This document shows positions 25,246 through 33,641 of a stretch of DNA of 49,072 nt, one piece after another; the first letter of the stretch is position 1; each line of letters starts with the position of its first letter. Source of the stretch: Methylobacterium variabile (GTDB lineage: Bacteria > Pseudomonadota > Alphaproteobacteria > Rhizobiales > Beijerinckiaceae). The notes beneath the pieces were generated by a model. It ran no database searches. It was not told the origin of the DNA and saw nothing but the letters and a program-made list of their open reading frames with translations. The stretch lies in the NCBI RefSeq assembly GCF_001043975.1, contig NZ_LABY01000024.1:1-49072 (forward strand), written 5' to 3'. The position numbers and the translations under genes are program-made.

Positions 25246-26528
25246 GGCCTCCTAACGTTGGAGACCGACAGGCTCTCCGGCCGATAGCCTGCGCTGAGGG
25301 CGGGTTCGGACCCGAACCCGCTGCCGGCCGCGACCCGGGCAGCATCGAGCGGCACCACAACCGGCTGCAAGAACACGATGCCTACGGGGAAGTTGATTGG
25401 TGAGGACAGGGTTGGGGGACGGCTGAACGACCGCGCTGCGGCGGAGGTCATGGCTTGTCCCACCGGCAAGGCCGCGCCCATGCCGGCGGTCAGCCAGTCG
25501 ATGTTGCGGCCCGACTGAACGGCAAAGCCGTTGCCCACCACCGTCTGGGTGTTGAGCTGGGTGAGCTGCTGGCCGACCTGGCCCACGCCCTGAAGCAGAC
25601 CAGCGATGACGAGGCCGCCGTAGCGCTCAAGAACGTGAGTGTCGACGTCCTCTGCCACGCCGGTGCGCGCCTGGTCGACGGTGATCGCGATCGCCTGCAT
25701 CGGCCCCTGGCGGCCGTCCTGCAGGATCATGGTGGTGAAGCGGATCGCGGCCTGCGTCTGCGAGTAGACGATCTGACCCATCAGCCTGATGCCGTTGAGG
25801 GGCCCAGGCTGCTGACGCTCGTCGAGATCGACGATGGTGGCAAAGATCGGCGCGCCCGGATCGTCGCTGTTGAAGCCTCTATCGAGCACCGCGTAGGCGA
25901 CGTCGCCGGCGCGCGCCACGGTCGCATGCCGGATGCCAGACCCGAACGGGCCGGTCACCACCGGCGCCGCGGCAGCCCGCGGCTCAGGGGGCTTGGGCCG
26001 CTCGCCCTTGGCGAAGCTCCGCACCAGGAACCCACCCGGGCTCGGCTTTAAGAGCGCCTGGATTTGCTCGTTGATCGCCGCGACCTGCGCAGGGTCGGCT
26101 GTCGCCTGAACCGGCGCATCCTTGTAGACGGTGTGAACCACGTCGCGGTCGACGTAGACGATCTGGGGCTGTGGTGGGGGCGGGGACGGCTCGGCGGGTT
26201 TCGGTTCCGGGTTCGCGTCCGGCATCTCGCCGAGCTGCGCGCCCCGGCTCTCGGCGACCACGGCCGGGGCCACGTAGTGCTTGCCGGCGCTGGCCTTGTC
26301 GTCGGCCGCCTGCCGGTTGACGCCGGCGCGGCGGTCGGCTTCGGCCTTGCCGACAGGCTTCATCATGTCGTTCTGAGGGGTTGGGGTCTGGCCCCGGATT
26401 TCGGAGGCGCCGCCGGCACCCCGGTCGATCCCCGGCGCGTCGGAGAGGATGAACGCCGCCGACCCGAGTGCCACCACCAGGACGACGCCACCGAGCGCAG
26501 CTGACGTCTTCATATCGAGCAAGGCCAC
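25242..26528 (-). CDS. dotG: DotG/IcmE/TraO core-complex protein
   Basis: This 428-residue protein has one N-terminal anchor (AALGGVVLVVALGSAAFIL), a Pro/Glu-rich periplasmic linker (PAEPSPPPPQPQIVYVDRDV), and a C-terminal VirB10/TrbI-like barrel region (GDVAYAVLDRGFNSDDPGAP, IRLMGQIVYSQTQAAIRF, SPINFPVGIVFLQPV). DotG spans inner and outer membrane in Dot/Icm machines. It is much shorter than Legionella DotG but near the size of IncI TraO. It starts 3 bases after dotH. Confidence 0.88.
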   Translation of the reverse strand: MALLDMKTSAALGGVVLVVALGSAAFILSDAPGIDRGAGGASEIRGQTPTPQNDMMKPVGKAEADRRAGVNRQAADDKASAGKHYVAPAVVAESRGAQLGEMPDANPEPKPAEPSPPPPQPQIVYVDRDVVHTVYKDAPVQATADPAQVAAINEQIQALLKPSPGGFLVRSFAKGERPKPPEPRAAAAPVVTGPFGSGIRHATVARAGDVAYAVLDRGFNSDDPGAPIFATIVDLDERQQPGPLNGIRLMGQIVYSQTQAAIRFTTMILQDGRQGPMQAIAITVDQARTGVAEDVDTHVLERYGGLVIAGLLQGVGQVGQQLTQLNTQTVVGNGFAVQSGRNIDWLTAGMGAALPVGQAMTSAAARSFSRPPTLSSPINFPVGIVFLQPVVVPLDAARVAAGSGFGSEPALSAGYRPESLSVSNVRRP

Positions 26529-26531
26529 CTC

Positions 26532-27641
26532 CTAGAACTCGATGCTGATGGCGGTCTCGGCGCCGTCGCCCCGCTCGGCGACGAGGCGCGAGGCCGGACG
26601 CAGGAACTCGTAGACGCGGAACCCCGCTGCAGCCTCGGCCGAGGCGACCGGCTGCGGGCTCACCAGCGTGCCCTGGACGCGCACGTACATCCGCTCGCGG
26701 TAGAGCCAGGCCTGGGCCCCGTTGGCCACGAGAGCCTGCGCCCCGGCCGGGGGCGTGCCGGCGCCGAACAGGTGCAGCAACGCCGTCGTGTCGGGTGGTC
26801 CGGCGGCCGGACCCGCAGGCCGCCCTCCGCCCTTGCGGGCCTGGCCGGGGCTGGCAGACGCCACCTTGACCAGCACAAGCGGTGAGGTGCCGGCGACCCG
26901 CACGGTGACGGGGATGTCCACCGTCTCGCTCGACCCGGAGAGGATCATCAGGGGGATCGGATATGAGATGTTCTCCAGCCGGATCAGGATGTTGCCCCAG
27001 GTGTCGAACCGGCACGGCATCAGGTTGATCGAGGTGGGCCGGTCCGCGCCCGCCGCGGGCGCGACCTGCGTCGCGCCCATCGCGGTATCCTGGCCGCACC
27101 CGGTCCCGTCCTGCGCGAACAGGCGTGGATCGTAGGCGACCGACGCGATCGGCCAGGGCGCGCCCTTGGTGTCGACGAAGGTGATCGGCGAGACTACCCC
27201 GTAGGCGAGGTGCAGCGTCTCCGGCGCCGCCCGGCTGACCTCCTGCGTCACGTTCAGCAGCCGGGGCTCGGGCCGCGGCATCCGCCCGTCGCGGCCCGGG
27301 AAGGTCCCGGCTCCCTGCGCGTCCTGCACCGCGCGGCGGATCTCCGAGATTTCGCCGGGTTTCAGGATCACGCCCTTCGTGCTGCCCAGCATGCGCTGGC
27401 GCAACTCTTCGAGTTCGGCTGGCGTCAATGGCCGAGGGGCAGGAGGGGGCGCCTGCGCCGTCGCCGCTCCCACGGGCGGAGCGCTGGCTGGCGAAAGACC
27501 TGCCGGAGGCACGCCGGCCGGGCGCCGCACACCGGGTCCTCCGGCCGACCCCGCCGGCGGTCCGACTTCCTGCGCGTGTGCGGCGGGAACCGCCCAGACG
27601 GCAGCCGCGACCAGGCAGCCCGAGGCCCACACTCGCATCAT
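26532..27641 (-). CDS. dotH: DotH/IcmK/TraN outer-membrane core protein
   Basis: The protein has 369 residues with a signal peptide (WASGCLVAAAVWAVPAAHA), a Pro/Ala-rich linker, and then the DotH core: LTPAELEELRQRMLGSTKGVILKPG, APWPIASVAYDPRLF, NILIRLENISYPIPLMI, and a late LVSPQPVASAEA. DotH (VirB9/secretin-like) forms the outer-membrane ring with DotC, DotD and DotG. ATGA overlap with dotI upstream. Confidence 0.88.
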   Translation of the reverse strand: MMRVWASGCLVAAAVWAVPAAHAQEVGPPAGSAGGPGVRRPAGVPPAGLSPASAPPVGAATAQAPPPAPRPLTPAELEELRQRMLGSTKGVILKPGEISEIRRAVQDAQGAGTFPGRDGRMPRPEPRLLNVTQEVSRAAPETLHLAYGVVSPITFVDTKGAPWPIASVAYDPRLFAQDGTGCGQDTAMGATQVAPAAGADRPTSINLMPCRFDTWGNILIRLENISYPIPLMILSGSSETVDIPVTVRVAGTSPLVLVKVASASPGQARKGGGRPAGPAAGPPDTTALLHLFGAGTPPAGAQALVANGAQAWLYRERMYVRVQGTLVSPQPVASAEAAAGFRVYEFLRPASRLVAERGDGAETAISIEF

Positions 27642-28294
27642 GGCCCTACCTGGTTGGTCAGTTGCTGTGTCGAGATCACCGAGTCGACCGCGATGCCGTT
27701 CGGGTTGATTGGCGAGGGATCGATCCGCACGATCGTCATCTCGAGCACACGCCGCTCGACCTTGGTCTCGACGTTGGTACGATAGAATATTTGCAGTGGA
27801 ACCTCGACGCGCCAGTAGTAACGACCGGATGTTTTGCCTTCTTCGGCGATGTTGGCCGGATCCGTGGTGACGGCCGACACGGTTTGGTAGCCGAGAACGA
27901 CCTTCTGAATGATCCCGCTCTCTTGGAGGGCGGCGCGGTAGCGGTCGCGTCCTTTGGGGGTGAACGATTGGCTGAGAGCGTTGTTGATGAGCGCGCGCCA
28001 GTTGGCATAGTCGTAGGAGTTCAGCTCGACGGCCGAGGAGACCGCGAATTCCTTCAGCCGTGCCTGGCTGATGTTGGGCTCGGAGAGCGGGATCGCTTCG
28101 CAGACGGCTTGGGCGTCAGACGTCCAAATGAACTGCTTGATCGGGTAGCGGTAGAACGCGTTGTAGAACAGCAGCAGATTAACGACGAGGGACAGGCACA
28201 GGAACATGGAGAGCAGCAGGATCCAGTACCACTGATTCCGCAGCATCATCCGGCCGGCATCGACCTCGCGGGAGATACGCTCGGCCGACTTCAT
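27638..28294 (-). CDS. dotI: DotI/IcmL/TraM inner-membrane protein
   Basis: The ATG at 28294 is preferred because it overlaps the upstream stop (ATGA); earlier in-frame starts run through the previous gene. The 218-residue product has one membrane helix (WYWILLLSMFLCLSLVVNLLLFYNAF) and the VirB8-like periplasmic domain: FTPKGRDRYRAALQESGIIQ and RYYWRVEVPLQIFYRTNVET. These match DotI/IcmL, a core-complex component of I-type systems. Confidence 0.9.
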   Translation of the reverse strand: MKSAERISREVDAGRMMLRNQWYWILLLSMFLCLSLVVNLLLFYNAFYRYPIKQFIWTSDAQAVCEAIPLSEPNISQARLKEFAVSSAVELNSYDYANWRALINNALSQSFTPKGRDRYRAALQESGIIQKVVLGYQTVSAVTTDPANIAEEGKTSGRYYWRVEVPLQIFYRTNVETKVERRVLEMTIVRIDPSPINPNGIAVDSVISTQQLTNQVGP

Positions 28295-28578
28295 GGCTCG
28301 GACTGTCCAGTTTGCTCCAGCAAAAGAGGTCGAGGAGCGACCACGGTCCTCACCTCGCAGCCGAAAACCCCGCCGTCGGCGACGTAGGGGATCACGTCGG
28401 CCCGTTTGAGACACACGTAGGTCAGCCACATCATCGCCATCAGCGAGGCGAACACGGCACCCGCGAGGAACGCCGAGGCACGCGCGTAGCTGGTCAGACG
28501 GTCGGCCAACGCCGAGGGCGACAAGCATCCTTGGGCCGAGGGCAAGCTGAATGCCCCGATCGATGCGCGGCGGGCCAT
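28291..28578 (-). CDS. Single-span T4SS-associated protein (unknown)
   Basis: This 95-residue protein has one strong helix (FLAGAVFASLMAMMWLTYVCL) preceded by a basic segment. It overlaps dotI by four bases and follows the DsbC-like gene. It occupies the slot of IncI traL. I do not recognise the family; a role in core-complex assembly is inferred only from its place. Confidence 0.55.
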   Translation of the reverse strand: MARRASIGAFSLPSAQGCLSPSALADRLTSYARASAFLAGAVFASLMAMMWLTYVCLKRADVIPYVADGGVFGCEVRTVVAPRPLLLEQTGQSEP

Positions 28579-28582
28579 CGGC

Positions 28583-29350
28583 TCAGCTTCCGGTCAGGAC
28601 CGAGCGCAGCTTGGCATCGTCGCCCGCCTCGTACCCCACCATGATCGCGAGCCGCCCGTCCGGCCGTGGCACGAACATGGTTGGAACTCCGGGTCGCAAC
28701 TGCGGCGCCGCGGCAAAGATCGCCGCGAAGGCCTCCTTGTTCTCGGCGAGCTTAGCGGTGGTCTCGGGGCTGGCTGCCTCGGCCGGCGCGATCTTGGTGG
28801 CAAAGGCGTTCTTGAGCGCCGCCACCCGATCAGGGCTGGAGAGGATCGCAGCCGCCATGCGGTTGCCGGCCTCGGGCTCGCCCAAGACGACGATCGGCAC
28901 CCACCGCGCCGCGATCCGCCCGTGCAGGGCGGTGAACGCGGCATGGCAGTACGGGCAGCGGGGATCGAAGAAGATCGTCGCGACCTGTCCCACCGGCGTC
29001 CCGGCCGGGATGTCCGTGACGGCGTCGAGCTTGCCCAGTGACTCCATCACCTGCCGGGCGACCTTCGCGTCCTCAATCGTGGCGTAGGCCGCGTTCACGG
29101 CAGACTGATTGGAGGGCTGCACAGCCTGCGGGGAGGCAGAGCCCACCGCCGGCGAGGCAAGAACTAACTGACCAGTCGGCAAGGTTGCAGGGAGCGCCGC
29201 AGGGACTGCGGGTGCAGGTCCTGCCACAGGTTGATTAGGCGCATTTGCAGAGATCTGGATCTGGACCGGAACCCAGTTATGGCTTGTGGCAAGATAGACA
29301 CATGCAACCAACGATCCGGCCCATGCCAAGTGTTTTGCAGCGGTCTCCAT
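28583..29350 (-). CDS. TrbB/DsbC-like periplasmic thiol-disulfide protein
   Basis: The protein has 255 residues with an N-terminal anchor (HLAWAGSLVACVYLATS), a Pro/Ala linker, and a thioredoxin-fold domain with active site CPYC in TIFFDPRCPYCHAAF; GVPTMFVPRPDGR provides the cis-proline loop. IncI plasmids carry TrbB, a DsbC-type isomerase that folds transfer proteins. Several exported proteins of this locus contain paired cysteines and are likely clients. It appears to be the first gene of the minus-strand operon. Confidence 0.82.
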   Translation of the reverse strand: METAAKHLAWAGSLVACVYLATSHNWVPVQIQISANAPNQPVAGPAPAVPAALPATLPTGQLVLASPAVGSASPQAVQPSNQSAVNAAYATIEDAKVARQVMESLGKLDAVTDIPAGTPVGQVATIFFDPRCPYCHAAFTALHGRIAARWVPIVVLGEPEAGNRMAAAILSSPDRVAALKNAFATKIAPAEAASPETTAKLAENKEAFAAIFAAAPQLRPGVPTMFVPRPDGRLAIMVGYEAGDDAKLRSVLTGS

Positions 29351-29583
29351 GCTGTGGATGCCTTATGAGAGTCGATGAACTCGTACGCAAGGCACTTATT
29401 GCGAAAATGCGCGCGGCATGTCAATGAGTGCTGGAATCATCGACTTTAAGCGGCGAAAATCGGAGTCATTATGACGTCAAATACGCGTCACACTATGGAA
29501 TATATATTTAATCAAGTCGGCAAATACGCGCTTATATGTCGTGTATTAGACGATATACGATCAAACATGTTAGAGAAAATGTC
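29351..29583. promoter_or_regulatory. AT-rich divergent promoter region
   Basis: This spacer lies between the minus-strand secretion arm and the plus-strand genes from 29584. It is AT-rich, with TATA-like stretches (ATATATATTTAAT near 29502), a TGACGTCA palindrome at 29472-29479 and a second CGTCA nearby that forms an inverted repeat with it. Divergent transcription is expected; individual promoters are not resolved. Confidence 0.45.
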
Positions 29584-29934
29584 ATGAAATGTGGGCAGCA
29601 GTGTGAGCGGGAGATAGTAGAAACGAATCAGAAAAGAGAATTCAATCGTTGGTTGGCAAGCACAACCGTTGCGCTGCTGCTTGAGTTGGGGCTTCTTTTT
29701 GCGCCGCAACAAGCTGCCTCTCAGCCGGCAGCGCCTGAACATCAGAAGAAGAGCAGATCGAAATTCGAGTATCATGATGGGAGAGCTGATGAGAGACGTC
29801 CTTATCGACATCCGGATCTCGATATCGATCCTACAAATCTGAAAATGGAGGAGTTGAGGGAGCGTTTGAACGCCTTGGAAGAACGGTTGGAGCGGTTGGA
29901 ATATCTATCGAACGGTTCTAAAAAGGTGCATTAA
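29584..29934 (+). CDS. Anchored coiled-coil protein
   Basis: The 116-residue product is taken from the ATG at 29584. One hydrophobic segment (WLASTTVALLLELGLLFAPQ) precedes a charged linker and a C-terminal coiled coil (MEELRERLNALEERLERLEYL). One helix plus coiled coil recalls IcmG/DotF/TraP, but the protein is short and the similarity is only architectural. It is lower in GC than its neighbours. Its stop overlaps the next start (TAATG). Confidence 0.55.
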   Translation: MKCGQQCEREIVETNQKREFNRWLASTTVALLLELGLLFAPQQAASQPAAPEHQKKSRSKFEYHDGRADERRPYRHPDLDIDPTNLKMEELRERLNALEERLERLEYLSNGSKKVH

Positions 29935-30500
29935 TGAACATTCCAGATCTCGGCAGTTTGCTTGTTTCGTTGAGCGAGGTGTTCCCCCTCGTTGTCAACC
30001 TAATATTCCTGAGCATCTCCCTGCTCGGTATCTGGTATGGCACGTCCGGTCTCTACGCCCTCTACAATGTGGCAGCCGGCGAATACAAATTCTCCAACCG
30101 GCCGGTGACGGTTGACGCGGCCGTTGGCAAGCTCGCGCTGGGAAGCGCGATGATCGTCGCGCCGGTTCTGCTCTGGAAGTTCGCTAATAGCTTCGTTCTG
30201 GGCGGCGATGTCACTTTCAGCATGTTCAATTACGGCGCGTCGCCGCGCGGCCCGATCTGCGAGCAGATCAAGCTCGCCATTACCTACTTCTTCATGTGCC
30301 TCGGCGCGCTCGCCTGGCTCATCGCCGGCTTAAAGCTCTACCACGCTACGAGTGGCCAGCACGGCGGCCCGGACTCGGCGTTCCTCTATCTCGTCGGAGG
30401 CACGCTGGCATTTTTCGTGAACGACGTAGCGCAGCTCGTGAGCAACACGATCAAGATGGACGTGTCGTTCTCGAACGTCTGCACGATGATCAGGGGCTGA
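29934..30500 (+). CDS. DotE/IcmC-like polytopic membrane protein
   Basis: This 188-residue protein has four hydrophobic helices (VVNLIFLSISLLGIWYG, KLALGSAMIVAPVLLWKF, ITYFFMCLGALAWLIAGLKLY and LYLVGGTLAFFVNDVAQLV) and two cysteines in periplasmic-side loops. Length, helix spacing and the LKLYHATSGQ turn after helix three resemble IcmC/DotE/TraR proteins. It is coupled to the coiled-coil gene and converges with the zinc-ribbon gene. Confidence 0.6.
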   Translation: MNIPDLGSLLVSLSEVFPLVVNLIFLSISLLGIWYGTSGLYALYNVAAGEYKFSNRPVTVDAAVGKLALGSAMIVAPVLLWKFANSFVLGGDVTFSMFNYGASPRGPICEQIKLAITYFFMCLGALAWLIAGLKLYHATSGQHGGPDSAFLYLVGGTLAFFVNDVAQLVSNTIKMDVSFSNVCTMIRG

Positions 30501-30556
30501 GGATGCCCCTGCTCCCTGCTCTGCTGATGCTGGTACCAGACCACTTGGTCCGGGTC

Positions 30557-31057
30557 TCAACGGCTGCGGCGAAAACGGCCGCCGAGTTCGGCGGCCAGAA
30601 AGGCGCCAAGCGGGGCCCGCGCTTCGAACATCCTTCCCTGCTCGAGCTGCCAGGCCCGGTAGCGCGATACCATCGCTGCGGCGCAGATCACGATACACAG
30701 GAGCAGCGCACCAAGCAGCGTAAGCCAGGAATGCGCGTAGACCGCCCAGGCGGCTGCCGCCACGCCGATAACTTCGGCTCCCACGAACAGCGTGAAGGCC
30801 TGCTGGCGCTCATGAGCCGCCAACTCGCGCATGTCGGCGCCCTCCAGGGCGAAGGTACGGCCGAGCTCGGCCAGCGAGTATTCGGCGCCGCATTTCGGGT
30901 TGTCGCATCTGCGCAGGTCGAGCCCGTCGGGAACGCCCACGAGCTGGCCGCGCCGGCAGTCCGGGCAGATGGCGCGGGTGCCGCCGAGGACCATTCCGGT
31001 GATGCTCGCGAAGCTTCGGTGCTCCGGCCCGACCCTGCGCGCGAGCCGTTCACTCAT
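30557..31057 (-). CDS. Zinc-ribbon membrane protein inside the transfer locus
   Basis: The product is 166 residues from the ATG at 31057 (an upstream ATG at 31084 is possible). A four-Cys ribbon, CPDCRRGQL...RRCDNPKCG, is followed by two membrane helices (FTLFVGAEVIGVAAAAWAVYA and WLTLLGALLLCIVICAAAMV) and a basic tail. It is transcribed against the flanking plus-strand transfer genes. No family is recognised. Given its place and topology it might serve entry exclusion or assembly, but that is speculation. Confidence 0.55.
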   Translation of the reverse strand: MSERLARRVGPEHRSFASITGMVLGGTRAICPDCRRGQLVGVPDGLDLRRCDNPKCGAEYSLAELGRTFALEGADMRELAAHERQQAFTLFVGAEVIGVAAAAWAVYAHSWLTLLGALLLCIVICAAAMVSRYRAWQLEQGRMFEARAPLGAFLAAELGGRFRRSR

Positions 31058-31174
31058 AAACGACCTGATCCCCATGGCTCCCACTCGTCCAGGATGTTTC
31101 TGCGTCCTGTCTTGCGGGACAATACGGGCCGCTGCGGCAGAATCAACATAAATAAAAACATTATGGGTGCTATT

Positions 31175-31315
31175 ATGGATCGTTATCGCATCATATCTCT
31201 TGTTCGATTGATTATAATGCTGGTAGGAATGTCAGCTACACTTCAAGCGTGCGTCAGTGCGGGCAACAGTACCTCGGACCATGTCGATGCCAAGCTACGC
31301 GAGCACGAGATCTAA
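31175..31315 (+). CDS. Tiny lipoprotein at the dotD position
   Basis: The frame gives 46 residues from 31175, or 50 from an ATG at 31163. The N-terminus MDRYRIISLVRLIIMLVGMS and lipobox LQAC predict a lipoprotein with a mature part of only about 20 residues (CVSAGNSTSDHV...HEI). It ends 4 bases before dotC. In IncI plasmids the lipoprotein gene traH (dotD) occupies this exact place, so this may be a minimal VirB7-like stand-in or a truncated DotD. The local DNA is AT-rich. Confidence 0.6.
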   Translation: MDRYRIISLVRLIIMLVGMSATLQACVSAGNSTSDHVDAKLREHEI

Positions 31316-31319
31316 CGCC

Positions 31320-32456
31320 ATGCGCCTGAAGGGATGGTTCCTCTCCACCGCCCTGTGCCTCGCAGCTCAACCGGCCGCGGCCCAAATCGCCAACACGTTC
31401 TGTGCCCAGAACCCGGCCGCCTGCGCTCCGGTCGTGACCGGCTACGGTGCGGGGTACGGGGGTGCCTATGGCGGCTACGCGGCCCCGGTCTACGGCGGCT
31501 ACGGGCCCGGCTACTCTGCTCCTGGATATGGCGGTTACGGGGGCTATGGAGCTTCTGGCTATGGCGGCTACGCTGCTCCCGGCTACGGTGGGTATCCGCC
31601 CCTGGGCTACTACGGCCCCGCCGGCATCGCCCAGGCCAACGCCCTCAGCGCCATTGCCAATGGTCCGCGGTACCTGCCCGGGGGGGACAGCCAGCCCTTC
31701 CCGTCCAACGTCGGCGACAACCAGCCGGCGCCCGCGCCGCCACACCCGGCCAATTCCGACTTCAGCCGCTACTCGGCCGGAGTCTTCGGCGACGCCAACC
31801 GCCCGACCAAGGTGGTCCAGCGCACGGCACGCACGGCCGGGATCCAGGACGGCTACCGCGACGAGTCAAGGCGCATCGCCGCCTACCTCGACACGCCCGA
31901 GATCTCCGCCCGCCTCGACGCCCGCTACCCCTTCCCGACGGTGATGGTCGGGCCCGACATCGTCGCTCCGGTGATGTCGGAGTTGCGCGAGGCGCGCCAG
32001 ACCCTGACCCGCTCCCTCCTCGTCACCACGCTCGGGAGCTTCGAGATCCTGCGCGACGCGCGGGTCACGGTGCAGCCGCCGAACTGGCGCGACTACCTCA
32101 CCGTGACACCGCCTCCGGAGGCCAAGACTACCTGGACGCCACCCAGAGGGGATGTGGAGCAGGCTAATTGGGACGTCGGCTACAAGGGCGGGCTAGAGGT
32201 CGGCGTAGCGCAGGCCCGGGCCGCCTTCGACGACGGCTTGGCGCGGCTCGAGCGGGATTTCTCCGGCATGCGCCGCTACCACGATCTCGCCGCGCAGGGC
32301 GCGGTCAGCCTGCCGATCCTCAAAGCCCGCGCCACCTCCCTCAAGGTCGGCCGAGACGGCCGGTCGGCCGCAGTCGAGCCGCGGCTCCTAAAGATTGTCG
32401 TCGCCCCAAAATTCCAGCGCACCGCGGCCGCCGCGGCCGCTTCTGCTGCTGAGTGA
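31320..32456 (+). CDS. dotC: DotC/TraI-like protein with Gly-Tyr-rich insert
   Basis: This 378-residue protein has a signal peptide (WFLSTALCLAAQPAAAQ) but no lipobox, unlike Legionella DotC. Residues 42-95 are a low-complexity Gly/Tyr/Pro tract (units such as GYGGYAAPGYGGY). The DotC domain follows: RTAGIQDGYRDESRRIAAYL, ARYPFPTVMVGPDIVAPVM, PPNWRDYLTV, GDVEQANWDVGYKGGLEVG and LERDFSGMRRYHDL. DotC forms part of the outer-membrane complex. It is followed 3 bases later by dotB. Confidence 0.85.
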   Translation: MRLKGWFLSTALCLAAQPAAAQIANTFCAQNPAACAPVVTGYGAGYGGAYGGYAAPVYGGYGPGYSAPGYGGYGGYGASGYGGYAAPGYGGYPPLGYYGPAGIAQANALSAIANGPRYLPGGDSQPFPSNVGDNQPAPAPPHPANSDFSRYSAGVFGDANRPTKVVQRTARTAGIQDGYRDESRRIAAYLDTPEISARLDARYPFPTVMVGPDIVAPVMSELREARQTLTRSLLVTTLGSFEILRDARVTVQPPNWRDYLTVTPPPEAKTTWTPPRGDVEQANWDVGYKGGLEVGVAQARAAFDDGLARLERDFSGMRRYHDLAAQGAVSLPILKARATSLKVGRDGRSAAVEPRLLKIVVAPKFQRTAAAAAASAAE

Positions 32457-32459
32457 GCC

Positions 32460-33641
32460 ATGCTCTGGACTGGCGCCACCCGCTACCCTGAGGACAACAT
32501 CATCGTGCACGGCCGAGATGATGTGTGCCGCCTCCTCGTCCATGCCGTCGCGATCGACGCCAGCGACGTGATTTTCCAGTCCGGCCGGCCAGCGCTGGCG
32601 TCCGTCCACGGCCACCTCTGCGCGTTGACCCGGGTCTGGCTCCAGCCGTCGACGCTGGCGCGGATCGCGACCGAGCTGACCTCGACCGACTCGATCATGT
32701 CGAAGCTTTACTCGGGCCAGGACTTCGATCGCGCCATCACCATTGAGGACCGGGCTGGCGCCGGCCGAGACGGCGAGCCGATCCGGCACCGGTTCCGCAT
32801 CAACGTGACTGCCGGCTACTACGAAGGCGACGTCGGCGTGCAGATCGTGTGCCGCCACATCCCGGCCGAGCCGCCGACCGTTGCCGGTCTCGAGATCGAC
32901 GGCGACGTCGTCGCCGAGTCGACGCCTGCCCAAGGCGCCGTGATCGTCGCCGGCGAGACCGGCTCGGGGAAGACCACGACCCTTGCCGCCCTGTTGCGAC
33001 GGATCCTCGAGGAGGAGACGCCGATCCACGGCAACGTGCTGACTTATGAAGCCCCGGTCGAGTTCGTGTTCGAAAACGTGCCGTCGGCGACCTGCACCGT
33101 CATGCAGCACGAGATCGGCCTGCACCTGCCCTCGTTCGCCGCCGGCGTGCGCAACTCGCTGCGCCGCAAGCCCGCCCTCATCATGGTGGGCGAGCTGCGC
33201 GACATGGACACGATCCTGGCCAGCGTCGAGGCGGCCCAGACCGGCCACCCGATCTATACCACCACCCATGCCAACGATGTCGCCCACATCCTGAGGCGCT
33301 TGACGTTGAAGTTCCCAGCCGACCTCCAGGTCCAGGCTTTCCACGACGTCCTGGCCAGCACCCACCTCCTCGTTTCGCAACTCCTGGTCCCGCGGGTCGG
33401 CGGCGGCCGTGTCTGCCTGCGCGAATGGCAGGTTCTCACCGACCGGGTCCGCCGCGAGGTGGCGCGCGGCGGTATGGCCGACGCCGTCGATACCTTGCGC
33501 ACGATCATCGGGCGCGGCGAGGACGGCCGCTCGATGCGGGTCACCGTCATGGCAGCCGTCGAGCAGGGCGCGATCGATGTCAAGACCGCCCGCCGCGTTC
33601 TCGACCGCTACGGATACCGCGATGCCCGTCTCGCGGCGTAG
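32460..33641 (+). CDS. dotB: DotB/TraJ-type VirB11-family ATPase
   Basis: This 393-residue cytoplasmic secretion ATPase of the PilT/VirB11 class has Walker A GETGSGKTTT (about 164-173), an Asp box near LTYEAPVEFVFE, Walker B IMVGELRDMDT, and a His box (GHPIYTTTHAND). The sequence ASDVIFQSGRPALASVHG near the N-terminus matches the DotB/PilT opening. It drives assembly or substrate passage with DotO. Its end overlaps the next gene by 20 bases. Confidence 0.95.
   Translation: MLWTGATRYPEDNIIVHGRDDVCRLLVHAVAIDASDVIFQSGRPALASVHGHLCALTRVWLQPSTLARIATELTSTDSIMSKLYSGQDFDRAITIEDRAGAGRDGEPIRHRFRINVTAGYYEGDVGVQIVCRHIPAEPPTVAGLEIDGDVVAESTPAQGAVIVAGETGSGKTTTLAALLRRILEEETPIHGNVLTYEAPVEFVFENVPSATCTVMQHEIGLHLPSFAAGVRNSLRRKPALIMVGELRDMDTILASVEAAQTGHPIYTTTHANDVAHILRRLTLKFPADLQVQAFHDVLASTHLLVSQLLVPRVGGGRVCLREWQVLTDRVRREVARGGMADAVDTLRTIIGRGEDGRSMRVTVMAAVEQGAIDVKTARRVLDRYGYRDARLAA

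Noticed and set aside
25984..27630. 548-codon minus-strand frame over dotH and dotG
   Set aside because: It shares the strand with dotG/dotH but lies in another frame, is Arg/Gly/Ala-rich and contradicts two well supported genes.
28291..28578. Considered as IcmT/TraK
   Set aside because: The gene at 34248 fits IcmT far better in length, motif and position after dotB, so this one is left unnamed.
30296..31315. 339-codon plus frame spanning the zinc-ribbon gene
   Set aside because: Only its last 46-50 codons form a sensible protein (the lipoprotein); the remainder is antisense to the zinc-ribbon gene.
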